A DNA stretch of 64,000 bases from Aeromonas popoffii (GTDB lineage: Bacteria; Pseudomonadota; Gammaproteobacteria; Enterobacterales; Aeromonadaceae). This document shows, piece after piece, positions 8,842-17,547 of this stretch. The position numbers and the translations under genes are program-made. The DNA is taken from contig NZ_CDBI01000070.1 in assembly GCF_000820025.1 (NCBI RefSeq), forward strand, positions 862-64,861. The letters are read 5' to 3'. Position 1 is the first letter of the stretch; the number at the start of each line of letters is the position of its first letter. The notes below the pieces were generated by a model, which was given only the letters and a program-made list of their open reading frames with translations, was not told the DNA's origin and did no database searches.

Positions 8842-9701
8842 TGAAACTCCTGTCACAGACTCATGCAGAGGTGCAGGCCGAGCGGCTGGCAAGGATCGCC
8901 CTCGAAAGCCTGATCGACGAAGCACGATTAAGCCCGAAGCCAGGTCTGGTGGACAGCCGGGGAAACGGTGCCCATCACGACCTTTCGTTGGCGCTGATGG
9001 AGTACTCAGCGTATAGCCTGACGCCTATGTTTCTGCAACTGGCTCAACAAAGCTGGCTACGTCCTGCCGACATTGCCTTGCGTGAAATGATCGGTCGATT
9101 AGGACGCGAAGGTGAGCAACAGATGATGGCCGCTACGGCTGGTGTGAATACGCATCGCGGCGCTATCTGGGCGCTTGGTCTTTTGGTTAGCGCCGTGGCG
9201 ATGAATGGCTCACAGGCCAGTGCGCAGCAGATTGCGGATACCGCCGCCATGCTTGCACGTTTGCCAGACAGCGCCGCACCGAAAATCTTCAGCAAAGGCC
9301 TGAAAGCCACACATCAGTATCGGGTGCCGGGCGCACGTGAAGAAGCGCAGCAGGCGTTTCCGCACGTGATGAATCTGGCGCTGCCTCAGCTTCGACACAG
9401 CAGGGCGAAAGGGGCCAACGAGAGTGAAGCCCGTATCGACGCCTTGATGGCAATCATGACCTCGCTTAGTGACACCTGCGTGCTCTCACGAGCTGGAATG
9501 CCTGGTCTGGAAGCGATGCAGAACGGCGCTCGCGCTGTGCTTAACGCCGGAGGTTGTGCCACTGCGGCAGGACGCGACGAGCTTGCAGCTCTTGATGTGC
9601 AGATGTTAGCGCTCAACGCCTCGCCCGGCGGGGCTGCGGATTTGCTCGCCGCCACCCTGTTTCTCGACAGGGTCAGCCAGCCTCTGTCTTGTTCATTTTA
9701 A
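8841..9701 (+). CDS. mdcB: Triphosphoribosyl-dephospho-CoA synthase
   Basis: 286 residues of the CitG/MdcB family. It makes 2'-(5''-triphosphoribosyl)-3'-dephospho-CoA from dephospho-CoA and ATP, the precursor of the prosthetic group on MdcC. Family motifs visible are EARLSPKPGLVDSRGNGAHHDL, where the Lys-Pro-Gly-Leu-Val-Asp segment is hallmark, and GVNTHRGAIWALGLL in the middle, plus DTCVLSRAG near the end. Its start overlaps the mdcA stop by one base, indicating translational coupling. Product and role are well established for this family; nothing looks truncated. Confidence 0.95.
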   Translation: MKLLSQTHAEVQAERLARIALESLIDEARLSPKPGLVDSRGNGAHHDLSLALMEYSAYSLTPMFLQLAQQSWLRPADIALREMIGRLGREGEQQMMAATAGVNTHRGAIWALGLLVSAVAMNGSQASAQQIADTAAMLARLPDSAAPKIFSKGLKATHQYRVPGAREEAQQAFPHVMNLALPQLRHSRAKGANESEARIDALMAIMTSLSDTCVLSRAGMPGLEAMQNGARAVLNAGGCATAAGRDELAALDVQMLALNASPGGAADLLAATLFLDRVSQPLSCSF

Positions 9702-9711
9702 AGAGGATGTT

Positions 9712-10011
9712 ATGGAACAAATTACATTGTCATTTCCTGCCAACCGCACCGTCAGCGGCAAGGCCCTGGCAGGTGTCGTTGGCTCCGGAGATATGGAAGT
9801 GCTGTTCACCGCAGCCACCGGAGAAACTCTCTGTATTGATATCACCACATCGGTAGATAACAGTACCAGCCGCTGGAATGCGCTATTTGACCGCCTGAAC
9901 CTGACCAATGGCTTGCCTGCAGGCAAGCTGGTTATCCACGACTTCGGCGCTACCCCGGGCGTTGCCCGCATTCGCATCGAACAGGTTTTTGAAGAGGTGA
10001 GCCATGCGTAA
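9712..10011 (+). CDS. mdcC: Malonate decarboxylase acyl carrier protein (delta subunit)
   Basis: 99 residues. This small carrier bears the phosphoribosyl-dephospho-CoA thiol cofactor to which acetyl and malonyl are attached. The conserved serine used for attachment in Klebsiella MdcC, Ser25, is present in VVGSGDMEVL. AGAGGATGTT lies immediately upstream of the ATG at 9712, giving a good ribosome site in the ten-base gap after mdcB. Its 3' end overlaps the start of mdcD by eight bases, as expected in a tight operon. Confidence 0.95.
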   Translation: MEQITLSFPANRTVSGKALAGVVGSGDMEVLFTAATGETLCIDITTSVDNSTSRWNALFDRLNLTNGLPAGKLVIHDFGATPGVARIRIEQVFEEVSHA

Positions 10012-10837
10012 CGATCGCAGTTTTATTGAATTACGGGCACGCGACCGAGCTCATGCCCTGCTGGACGAAGGCAGCTATCGCGAACTGCTCGATCCGTTTG
10101 AAGGCATCATGTCACAGTGGCTCGCGCCACAAGGCGTGGTCCCACAGTCTGACGATGGCATGGTGGTTGCTCGCGGCACCATCAATGGCCAACCAGCGGT
10201 GGTTATCGCCATCGAGGGCACCTTCCAGGGGGGCAGCATGGGAGAAGTGTCGGGCGCAAAAATGGCCGCGGCACTTGAGCTGGCTGCTGAAGACAACCGT
10301 AACAGTATTCCAACCCAAGCTGTGCTGAGCCTTGAAACCGGTGGCGTGCGTTTGCAGGAAGCCAATCTCGGTCTTGCTGCGATTGCGGATATTCATGCGG
10401 CAATAGTTGATTTACGTCGCTACACCCCGGTCATCGGCATCATAACCGGCACCGTAGGTTGCTTCGGTGGGATGTCCATTGCTGCCGCACTTTGCAGCTA
10501 TCTAATCGTGACCCGCGAAGCTCGTCTTGGTCTGAACGGTCCGCAAGTTATCGAGCAAGAAGCCGGGATTGAAGAGTACGACTCCCGCGACCGTCCGTTT
10601 ATCTGGAGCATGACTGGCGGCGAGATCCGGTATGAAAGCGGTCTGGTTGATGCACTGGTCGGCGACGGCGTAAATGCGGTGAAAACCGCGATGAACGAAG
10701 CCATCGCCAAAGGCGTTCCGACCCAGCATCGCAGCGATAAATACGCTGATTTCCTGACTTGCCTGACGCACTTCGATACCCGCGCACAGGTTGATACGGC
10801 ACAGATCAAACTGCTTTTCGCCCGGGAGGTAAAATGA
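10004..10837 (+). CDS. mdcD: Malonate decarboxylase beta subunit
   Basis: 277 residues of the carboxyltransferase (crotonase-like) fold. With MdcE it decarboxylates malonyl-S-MdcC to acetyl-S-MdcC. Typical sequence includes FIELRARDRAHALLDEGSY at the N-terminus, the oxyanion-region GTFQGGSMGEVSGAKMA, ETGGVRLQEANLGLAAI and GIITGTVGCFGGMSIAA. It overlaps mdcC by eight bases and ends within the start region of mdcE. The length is normal and no key motif is missing. Confidence 0.95.
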   Translation: MRNDRSFIELRARDRAHALLDEGSYRELLDPFEGIMSQWLAPQGVVPQSDDGMVVARGTINGQPAVVIAIEGTFQGGSMGEVSGAKMAAALELAAEDNRNSIPTQAVLSLETGGVRLQEANLGLAAIADIHAAIVDLRRYTPVIGIITGTVGCFGGMSIAAALCSYLIVTREARLGLNGPQVIEQEAGIEEYDSRDRPFIWSMTGGEIRYESGLVDALVGDGVNAVKTAMNEAIAKGVPTQHRSDKYADFLTCLTHFDTRAQVDTAQIKLLFAREVK

Positions 10838-11637
10838 TGACTCGAAGCAACAGCCGTGGCGCAATTTGGCTGGAAAAACTGGCGCCGAATGCCCCACGGA
10901 TAAACAGCCTCTGCCCATCAGTTCAGGTGGCGGATGCAGACCTTAACGGTGAAACCGTGCGTTTCATCTCTGTCGTGCCGGATGCCAACAATCACTATCC
11001 GCGTGCCACCCAAGGTGAGGTTGGGTTACTGGAAGGTTGGACACTGGCGAAAGTGGTCAATGAAACCATCGACGCTGACGCCAACAGCAACGTCAAACGT
11101 CCGATTGTGGCAGTGATTGACGTCCCAAGCCAAGCCTATGGTCGTCGTGAAGAAGCATTCGGCATTCATCAGGCGCTGGCAGGTGCAGTAGGCGCTTACG
11201 CCAAGGCGCGTCTGGCTGGTCATCCGGTGATTGGTCTAATCGTCGGCAAGGCGATGTCTGGGGCGTTTCTGGCACACGGCTACCAAGCCAACCGTCTGAT
11301 TGCCATCAACGACAAAGGCGTGCTGGTACATGCGATGGGGAAAGAATCCGCCGCTCGTATCACACTGCGAACCGTAGATGCGCTGGAAAAAATGGCAGCC
11401 ACTATTCCGCCGATGGCTTACGACATCAGCAACTATGCCACTCTCGGTCTGCTTTCGGATCTGCTAACCATCAACAATCCTGATGCGCCGTCAGATGCGG
11501 ACTTGGCTCTGGTCGAAATCACTGTTCAGAAGGCTATTTCGGATGCGCGTAAAGATCCAAGTCTGAAAAACCGTCTCGGCGCGGAGAATCGCCGTAGCTC
11601 TGCCCTCGTTCGCGAACGGATGCGTGTCGCTTGGTAA
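10837..11637 (+). CDS. mdcE: Malonate decarboxylase gamma subunit
   Basis: 266 residues. It pairs with MdcD as the second half of the decarboxylase core. Visible family sequence: PVIGLIVGKAMSGAFLAHG (oxyanion region), AMGKESAARITLRTVDALE and PPMAYDISNYATLG. Two adjacent ATGs exist, at 10834 (ATGA overlap with the mdcD stop) and 10837; the second is chosen because GGGAGG (10824-10829) then has normal spacing. After the stop there is a 135-base gap with a hairpin before mdcF, the only sizeable gap between the structural genes. Confidence 0.94.
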   Translation: MTRSNSRGAIWLEKLAPNAPRINSLCPSVQVADADLNGETVRFISVVPDANNHYPRATQGEVGLLEGWTLAKVVNETIDADANSNVKRPIVAVIDVPSQAYGRREEAFGIHQALAGAVGAYAKARLAGHPVIGLIVGKAMSGAFLAHGYQANRLIAINDKGVLVHAMGKESAARITLRTVDALEKMAATIPPMAYDISNYATLGLLSDLLTINNPDAPSDADLALVEITVQKAISDARKDPSLKNRLGAENRRSSALVRERMRVAW

Positions 11638-11679
11638 CGAGCAATCCGTAGTTCGTAAAAAATTAGCCGAAAGCGGTCA

Positions 11680-11721
11680 CCGTCGGGCGCAGCTATAGCG
11701 CCCACGGTTCAGCCTCTTTTT
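11680..11721 (+). terminator. Hairpin between mdcE and mdcF, possible attenuator
   Basis: CCGT-C-GGGCGC (11680-11690), loop AGCTATA, GCGCCCACGG (11698-11707): ten pairs with one bulged C, followed eight bases later by TTTTT. It could partly terminate the structural genes before the transporter and cofactor genes, or protect the upstream mRNA. Confidence 0.5.
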
Positions 11722-11772
11722 AAAAACTATCACCATCGCGTCAGTGTATTTTTTATCTTCTACAGGTGATCT

Positions 11773-12732
11773 ATGACTTATGTAATCATTCATGCTCTAG
11801 CTCCGATCTTTGTGATCATGCTGCTGGGCTTTTTTGCCGGCAAAGCTGGAATGGTCGACAATAAAAATGTATCGCTGCTCAATATCTTTGTGATGGATTT
11901 TGCTCTGCCTGCTGCGCTATTCAGCGCAACGGTTCAAACGCCATGGGCGGGTATCGTCGCGCAGTCGCCACTTATTGTGGTACTGACTGGCGCAATGTGG
12001 CTCACCTATGCAGCGATCTATTTCTTGGCGACTAGCGCCTTTAAAAAATCCCCGCAGGATGCTGCTGTGCTAACACTAACCGTTGCGCTACCGAACTATG
12101 CGGCACTTGGCCTGCCAATTCTTGGTAGCGTGCTAGGTGAAGGCTCAGCCACTTCGCTGTCTGTGGCAGTATCCATCGCTTGTGGCTCAGTACTGATGAC
12201 ACCATTTTGCTTGCTGATCCTTGAGCGTGAAAAAGCGCGTGCAGCCGGAGAGAACAGCGGTTCTACTTTGTCCATGCTGCCAGTTCTAATGTGGCGCTCC
12301 CTGAAAAAACCTATCGTTATGGGTCCACTGCTGGGTGTGATTCTGTCGGCTATCGGTATCAGAATGCCAGAGCTGCTGCTGGTAGCCATCAAACCACTGG
12401 GCCTGTCCGCTACAGCTACTGCACTGTTCCTGACCGGTGTGATCCTGTCAGCTCGCAAACTGAAACTGAATGCGATAGTAGGTATTGCCACCATCACCAA
12501 ACTGTTGATCCAACCGTTTATTGCTTGGGGCATCGTTCTGGCGCTCGGTCTACACGGTTCTGTAGCTATTACCTCCATCCTGATGATTGCCCTGTCTGCT
12601 GGCTTCTTCGGTGTGGTGTTCGGTAACCGTTTTGGTGTTCAGTCGCCAGATGCAGAAGCGGTTCTGCTGTTGAGCTCGGTCTTGTGCATCCTGTCGTTAC
12701 CGTTGTTTATTACCTTAACTGCAGGCAGTTGA
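11773..12732 (+). CDS. mdcF: AEC-family malonate transporter
   Basis: 319 residues of the auxin-efflux-carrier (AEC) superfamily, with about ten hydrophobic segments in two halves. The N-terminal half starts IIHALAPIFVIMLLGFFAGK and has NIFVMDFALPAALF. The typical Asn-Tyr motif is in TVALPNYAALGLPILG, and the C-terminal half contains SAGFFGVVFGNRFGV. Within mdc clusters this family member, MdcF, is assigned malonate uptake; the MdcL/MdcM pair found in some bacteria is not seen here. The start is supported by AGGTGATCT before the ATG. It is followed after one base by mdcG. Confidence 0.93.
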   Translation: MTYVIIHALAPIFVIMLLGFFAGKAGMVDNKNVSLLNIFVMDFALPAALFSATVQTPWAGIVAQSPLIVVLTGAMWLTYAAIYFLATSAFKKSPQDAAVLTLTVALPNYAALGLPILGSVLGEGSATSLSVAVSIACGSVLMTPFCLLILEREKARAAGENSGSTLSMLPVLMWRSLKKPIVMGPLLGVILSAIGIRMPELLLVAIKPLGLSATATALFLTGVILSARKLKLNAIVGIATITKLLIQPFIAWGIVLALGLHGSVAITSILMIALSAGFFGVVFGNRFGVQSPDAEAVLLLSSVLCILSLPLFITLTAGS

Positions 12733-12733
12733 T

Positions 12734-13351
12734 ATGACATTCACATCGCGCCCTCACGACTTACTGTGGTTGAAAAGCAGCGATGCCCTGCTGAACATTC
12801 AGGATGCATGGGTGGCAAGCCAGTGGAACACTGGCTTGCCTGTGGTAGTGCGACGCGATGTGAATGATGAGAGAGATATTCCGGTTGGCGTGCGCGGCAT
12901 GACGCGCGAACAACGCGCCGCCGGATGGGTGAAAGCAAAGGTCGTGTCACGCGTGGTGACGCCTGAAATGGTCGCCGATCGCGAGCATCTGCTGCACTCC
13001 CGATTTGTTTCCGAGCAGCCTGTTCAGGCTGCTATTTTACTCACCACCGTTGCCTGGCCCTGGCACTGGGGTATTACCGGTAGCACCGGTTATGCCATTG
13101 CTACTGACATTCCGGTTCTACACGCCGACAGCGATCTAGATTTGCTTATTCGTGCACCACAGCCGTTAACGCACGATGAATTGCGTCAATGGCAGGCACA
13201 GGTCGAAACGCTGCCGTGCCGCGCCGATACTCAAGTTGAAACGCCATTTGGCGCTTTCGCCCTCAATGAATGGCTGCGTGAAGGACGCGTTCTGCTGAAA
13301 ACAACCACCGGCCCGCGTCTTACCAACACGCCGTGGCACAGGGAGTCATGA
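12734..13351 (+). CDS. mdcG: Phosphoribosyl-dephospho-CoA transferase (holo-ACP synthase)
   Basis: 205 residues. It transfers phosphoribosyl-dephospho-CoA to Ser25 of MdcC, releasing pyrophosphate. The nucleotidyltransferase signature is visible as WGITGSTGYAIATDIP followed by HADSDLDLLI, giving the GS...DxD metal-binding pattern. The N-terminal RPHDLLWL and the VVRRD segment also fit the family. Together with MdcB it makes the cluster self-sufficient for cofactor attachment. The stop lies against the start of mdcH. Confidence 0.94.
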   Translation: MTFTSRPHDLLWLKSSDALLNIQDAWVASQWNTGLPVVVRRDVNDERDIPVGVRGMTREQRAAGWVKAKVVSRVVTPEMVADREHLLHSRFVSEQPVQAAILLTTVAWPWHWGITGSTGYAIATDIPVLHADSDLDLLIRAPQPLTHDELRQWQAQVETLPCRADTQVETPFGAFALNEWLREGRVLLKTTTGPRLTNTPWHRES

Positions 13352-14253
13352 TGAAAACTATTTTCACCTTCCCCGGTCAGGGGACCCAGCATGCCGGGAT
13401 GCTGCAAAGTATCCCTCACCGCGAAGCTATATTCACCGAAGTTCGTGCGGTTCTGGGCGATGAAACAGACCAGCTTGATAGCCCCGATGCACTGCGACAC
13501 ACTCGTGCTGTACAACTTTGTCTGCTGATAGCAGGCGTCGCTTGGGCACGTGAGCTGATAGAACATGAAGTCAAACCCGATATCCTCAGCGGCTTGTCGA
13601 TTGGCGCTTACCCTGCGGCAGTAATTGCCGGAGCGCTGGATTTTCGCGATTCCCTGCGCCTAGTGGCGCTGCGCGGTGATTTGATGGAGCAGGCTTATCC
13701 GCACGGTTACGGCCTAACGGCAATTGTCGGGCTAAGGTTGAATCAGGTCGAAAAATTGATAGCAGGCAGTAATACCTATATCGCTAACCTGAACGCCGAA
13801 ACGCAAATTGTGATCGCCGGCCGCGACGAAGATATGGCCGCTGTTGCGCAGAAAGCACTGGATACTGGTGCTAGCAAAGCCACTCGCCTTGCTGTGAGCG
13901 TACCGTCTCACTGTACCCTGCTGGATGAACCGGCGGCAAAATTAGCTGAGGCATTTAAATATGTGACGTTGTCACGCCCACAGCGCGCTTACCTAAGCGG
14001 CTCGACTGGGCGTGTGCTGTGGGACCCCCTGAAAATCGCTGACGATCTGGCGTTTAATATGGCCCGCACTGTGCAATGGAAGGATACGATTGTATCCGCC
14101 AATCAGCGAGATGCCCGCCTCGCCATCGAAATGCCACCGGGCAGTGTGCTGACAGGCTTAACGCATCTAGCGGGCTGGCAAGGCGAAGCAATTTGCCGCG
14201 AACGCAGCAACATTGGAATGGCTCGACATCTGCTGAAACACCTTACTTGTTGA
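13351..14253 (+). CDS. mdcH: Malonyl-CoA:MdcC malonyltransferase
   Basis: 300 residues of the FabD-like acyltransferase family. It charges freshly made holo-MdcC with malonyl from malonyl-CoA so that the cycle can begin. Motifs: FTFPGQGTQHAGM at the N-terminus, the catalytic serine in LSGLSIGAYPAA (GLSIG), and the distal active-site His in SVPSHCTLLDEPA. Of two possible ATGs (13348, 13351) the second has the better spacing from GGGAG (13341-13345). Its stop region overlaps the 3' end of the convergent mdcR by 11 bases. Confidence 0.95.
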   Translation: MKTIFTFPGQGTQHAGMLQSIPHREAIFTEVRAVLGDETDQLDSPDALRHTRAVQLCLLIAGVAWARELIEHEVKPDILSGLSIGAYPAAVIAGALDFRDSLRLVALRGDLMEQAYPHGYGLTAIVGLRLNQVEKLIAGSNTYIANLNAETQIVIAGRDEDMAAVAQKALDTGASKATRLAVSVPSHCTLLDEPAAKLAEAFKYVTLSRPQRAYLSGSTGRVLWDPLKIADDLAFNMARTVQWKDTIVSANQRDARLAIEMPPGSVLTGLTHLAGWQGEAICRERSNIGMARHLLKHLTC

Positions 14254-15172
14254 GGCCTAGGAGGGCGTACATGCGCCCTTCTGCAGCCAGCGCCAGCAGG
14301 TCCTGATCGCGCTCACGGTGGTGTGAGTAGACAATCGAAATCAGCTGGCGCATCTGGTACGGCTCCGCTAGCTTCAACAGCTGCACATCGTTCTCGTATA
14401 CCTTCTTCATCCTTCCAGGGACCAGCGAAAACCCGACACCCGCCTGTACCAGACTTATCATCGAAAAGATGTCGTTCACGCGAGTAACGATTTCCGGCTC
14501 AAACCCGGCGACACTAAACGCCTCCTGAAAACCGGCATAAGTCGCAAACCCTTCTGCCAGTGATACAAACTTACGGTCAGCATAATCACGCAGATCGGCA
14601 TTTTGCGCACCGTTCAGTTTTTCACTGGCAGGTGCTGCCAGGAAAATGTCGTCGTGGAACAACGGGATCACATCAAATTTCGCACCAGCAAATTCCCCCT
14701 CTTTAGTGGAGATCAGGATCGCATCCAGCGCGTCGTCTTCCAGCATATCCAGCAGTATTTGGTTTGACCCCATGGTCAGATCCAGTTCCAGAGAAGGGCG
14801 GCGCAGCTTCATGCCCATGATGATTTTCGGCACGGTTTCCAGAGTCAATGAATACAATGTGCCAATGCGCAATCGTCCACGCCCGACCCCAGCCACCTTA
14901 CGCGTCTCTTCCAGTCCACGACTCATCAAGCTCATGACATCCTGGCTGTACTCTAGCAGTGTCCAAGCAGCAGGCAGCGGCACTAAATTACGCCCTTTAT
15001 GGATAAACAGTGGGCAGCCGACCCCCTCTTCTAGCGTGTGCAGTGCGCGATGCACGCTGACGTTGCTGAGCTCCAGCGCATCCGCCGTGCGGGCGATATT
15101 GCCTTTACTCATAAACATCATAAACACGCTAAGTTTGCGGAAGGTGATGTCCTGATTGATGTCGTCTTTCAT
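14243..15172 (-). CDS. mdcR: LysR-type regulator of the mdc genes
   Basis: 309 residues. An N-terminal winged helix-turn-helix (FRKLSVFMMFMSKGNIARTA, then LELSNVSVHRALHTLEEGVG) is followed by a periplasmic-binding-like effector domain (RLRIGTLYSLTLETVP; GFSLVPGR). MdcR proteins activate mdc genes in response to malonate. It lies at the distal end of the cluster, convergent with mdcH, with an 11-base coding overlap. A hairpin (GGAGGGCG and CGCCCTTC arms, about 14260-14283) lies inside its last codons. Confidence 0.9.
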   Translation of the reverse strand: MKDDINQDITFRKLSVFMMFMSKGNIARTADALELSNVSVHRALHTLEEGVGCPLFIHKGRNLVPLPAAWTLLEYSQDVMSLMSRGLEETRKVAGVGRGRLRIGTLYSLTLETVPKIIMGMKLRRPSLELDLTMGSNQILLDMLEDDALDAILISTKEGEFAGAKFDVIPLFHDDIFLAAPASEKLNGAQNADLRDYADRKFVSLAEGFATYAGFQEAFSVAGFEPEIVTRVNDIFSMISLVQAGVGFSLVPGRMKKVYENDVQLLKLAEPYQMRQLISIVYSHHRERDQDLLALAAEGRMYALLGLNK

Positions 15173-15431
15173 CGTCGTCCGGTTTCATATTTCTGAGTTG
15201 CAACTTACAAGATGTCTCTAAAGTGCCAAGGGGGTGCTTTTAACATTGATTCGGATTAACCGGTGGATTTAATCCTCTGTTTGAACGGATATGAGTGGAC
15301 CCCAATATTGATTAGCTTGCAGCGATGGTATCTGTGTCGCATCGCTGCGGCCTTCTTCTTATCCGTAAACTTCTTGTCGAAAGTCAGGTTGGTGTTCAGG
15401 GTCTGGCTGGTATCTTCGTACAACTTGCTAG

Positions 15432-16650
15432 TCAAGTGAGATATTGTAAATTTTCTGTGTAAGTGGCTGTTAGTGACTGCTCTAGCCGCTCGTCGAACAG
15501 GATCATACTTTGGCTCATCGCCTGCTTTTTGTCCCGTATCAGCATGGTCCATTTTTTACCTATCTGATGCAACGCCAAATACAGCACCTTCGGACTGACT
15601 TGTCGGTCGGAAATGACCGCCGGATCTTGGTTAACTTGCGCAGTGAGGCATTGAGCGACTCTATCGCGTTGGTGGTGTATATCACCTTCCGAATTTGCGG
15701 TGGATAGTCAAAAAATACGCTCAGTCGTTCCCAGTTATTCACCCAGGAGCGACTGATGCCGGGATGTTCCTCATCCCATTTTGCACCAAAGGCAACCAGC
15801 TCCTGCTCAGCCTGCGACAGGATGGCAGCACTGTAAATCAGACGTAAGTCGCCAGCCAATTCCTTACGCTGCTTCCAGCTGACATAACGCAGCGAGTGGC
15901 GCACCTGATGTATGATTCAGAGCTGTACTTGGGTCTGCGGATAGATAGCTTCAATGGCTGCCGGGAACCCTTCAGCCCATCAACGCAGGAAATCAGGATG
16001 TCCTGTACACCTCTGTTTTTCAACTCTGTCATCACCGATAGCCAGAACTTGGCCCCTTCGGTTTGTGCCATCCACAACCCCAAGCGCTCTTTCTCGCCAT
16101 CCATATTGACGCCCAGCGCCAGATAAACGGTCTTGTGCTGCACCGCCTCAAAGGCACGGCTACGCACGACCAGCGCATCCAGATAAACCATGGACTCTGC
16201 CAGGCGGTCACTTCCTCCATGACAGCATTGGTGACCTGCGAGATGAAGGTGGCTGAAACCTCTACACCATAGACTTCGGCAAAGTGAGCCTGGATATCGC
16301 GGGTGGACATGCCGCGAGCATAGAGGGAGACAATGCGGTCATCAAAACCCTGCAACTGCCGCCCGCCCTTTTTGGCCCGTTGTGGCTCGAAGGTGCTATT
16401 GCGATCACGGGGCACCTCAAGTTCGATGTCACCGTGCACCGAGCGAACGGTCTTGGCACTCTTGCCATTGCGATAGTTGCCGGTGTTCTTGCCTTGGGGT
16501 GCGTGCTTGGCATAGCCGAGATGGGTGTCCATTTCCGCATCGAGGACGCGCTCGGCGATACGCTTGGTCAAAACCACTTTCGCCGAGAATATCTTCGGGG
16601 TTGATGCAGCCCTCGAGCAACTGGTCGATGAGATTGTCTGGTATTGGCAT
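15432..16650 (-). pseudogene. IS256-family transposase, broken by several frameshifts and a stop
   Basis: Pieces of one mutator-type transposase appear in different minus-strand frames: MPIPDNLIDQLLEG (from 16650), VLTKRIAERVLDAEMDTHLG to about 16200, [18 protein letters not shown] to about 15985, [19 protein letters not shown] down to about 15600, and the tail ending at the TGA 15434-15432. At least four frameshifts are needed to join them. There is also an in-frame TGA at 15917-15919 in the QVQL-IIHQV segment. The signature YTTNAIESLNASLRKL near the C-terminus is typical of IS256 relatives. It cannot make a functional enzyme. Confidence 0.9.
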
Positions 16651-16709
16651 TCTGTTGTTCCTTTCAACAGGTTGGTCAGGATGCCACTTACACAGATTTT
16701 TTACAGGCT
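15441..16709. mobile_element. Degenerate IS256-family insertion sequence
   Basis: Matching inverted ends flank the broken transposase. On the left TGTAAA-N3-TCTGTGTAAGTGGC begins at 15445; on the right its complement, GCCACTTACACAGA followed by TTTTTTACA, lies at 16683-16705, with the same spacing. I could not find a target-site duplication. It lies between mdcR and older IS5-like debris. Confidence 0.8.
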
Positions 16710-16710
16710 C

Positions 16711-16737
16711 GGGAGGCATGATGCCTCCCTCTTTTTA
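16711..16737 (+). terminator. Rho-independent terminator left without an upstream gene
   Basis: GGGAGGCAT/ATGCCTCCC (16711-16729) followed by CTTTTTATT. It abuts the IS256 right end and reads rightwards, but no plus-strand gene ends just before it, so its gene was probably displaced by the insertion. Confidence 0.75.
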
Positions 16738-16827
16738 TTGGATGCCAATCAGGGCAAAGGTTTCAGCCACATTGACGCTGTAGCCATAGCACCGTCCCTG
16801 CCATTCAAAATTTCGAATATTAAGTCA

Positions 16828-17045
16828 TAAAAGTGCTTAACTGACTGGCATTATGGCCGCAGTCCGCTCTATACCGACCAGACTATCTGTACCTTCCTGA
16901 TGCTCAAGGGGATGTGCAGCCTCACTCTGCGCACCACCAAAGACCCACCCGCCCCCCTGCTCGGGTTGATGACTGTGCCATTGCGTGCCCCCGACTATAG
17001 TTGGGCACACCCGCTGAAGGTGGCCTATCGGCACTCCTCAAAGGG
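16828..17045 (+). pseudogene. Fragment resembling the N-terminal part of an IS5-type transposase
   Basis: A plus-strand frame encodes LTDWHYGRSPLYTDQTICTF, then LMLKGMCSLTLRTTK and a VPLRAPDYS-like end. This matches the opening of IS5-family transposases (GRxxxYSDxAIxxxLxLKxLFxLxLRQxxG ... VPDYS). No start, no catalytic domain and no terminal repeats are seen. The stretch from the IS256 end to 17090 otherwise holds only this fragment. Confidence 0.5.
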
Positions 17046-17090
17046 GACGACACATACAATAAAACCTTTTATTTCAATTTTTTATAAATG

Positions 17091-17116
17091 AAAAAAGGCA
17101 GCCGAGCTGCCTTTTT
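17091..17116. terminator. Bidirectional terminator
   Basis: AAAAAAGGCAGC, loop CGA, GCTGCCTTTTTT. It has a T run in both directions and lies 16 bases past the stop of the minus-strand gene 17132-17332, which it probably serves. Confidence 0.85.
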
Positions 17117-17131
17117 TGTTTGAAGCCGAGC

Positions 17132-17332
17132 TTAGTAGAAGATCCGCTCGCCACGCTCGCTCATCTTGAGCCACACCGGCTTGGTGCTGGTCTTGCTCCA
17201 GATGCGGTGCAGATAGCTGTAGAAACGGGCGCGATCACTGCGAAACAGCATCACGGGGAAAGCCAGAATACCCACCAGCAGCGCATAGACGCGACGAAGA
17301 ATTATCTGAGTCAGGGAATAGGGATGAAACAT
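17132..17332 (-). CDS. Small one-span membrane protein, unknown function
   Basis: 66 residues: MFHPYSLTQIILRRVYALLV, then a hydrophobic stretch ending in MLFR (about residues 14-32) and a basic, aromatic C-terminal half (FYSYLHRIWSK, KPVWLKMSERGERIFY). The ATG at 17332 has AAGGAG seven bases upstream and a terminator follows the stop, so this is a convincing small gene. I do not recognise a named family. It most likely sits in the inner membrane with the basic tail in the cytoplasm (inference from charge). Confidence 0.7.
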   Translation of the reverse strand: MFHPYSLTQIILRRVYALLVGILAFPVMLFRSDRARFYSYLHRIWSKTSTKPVWLKMSERGERIFY

Positions 17333-17547
17333 GATAACACTCCTTACTGGTAAGACCACCGAACAAAGACTACCCCACAACCTGTAGAATTACCACACCC
17401 AAAAACCGCGTTTTTTCGCAAAAAAGTTCACAAAAAGCCACTAAATGAAATTAGGTTACATCAAATAACTTATAAGCAACAAAATCTGGCAAAGCGGTGC
17501 CGTTTGACCAGATTTAATGCGTTGGTAGTCAACATGGAGTCTGTGCG

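Noticed and set aside
16900-17091. 63-codon ORF as an independent gene
   Set aside because: The upstream in-frame sequence reads as part of an IS5-type transposase, so it is kept only as a remnant.
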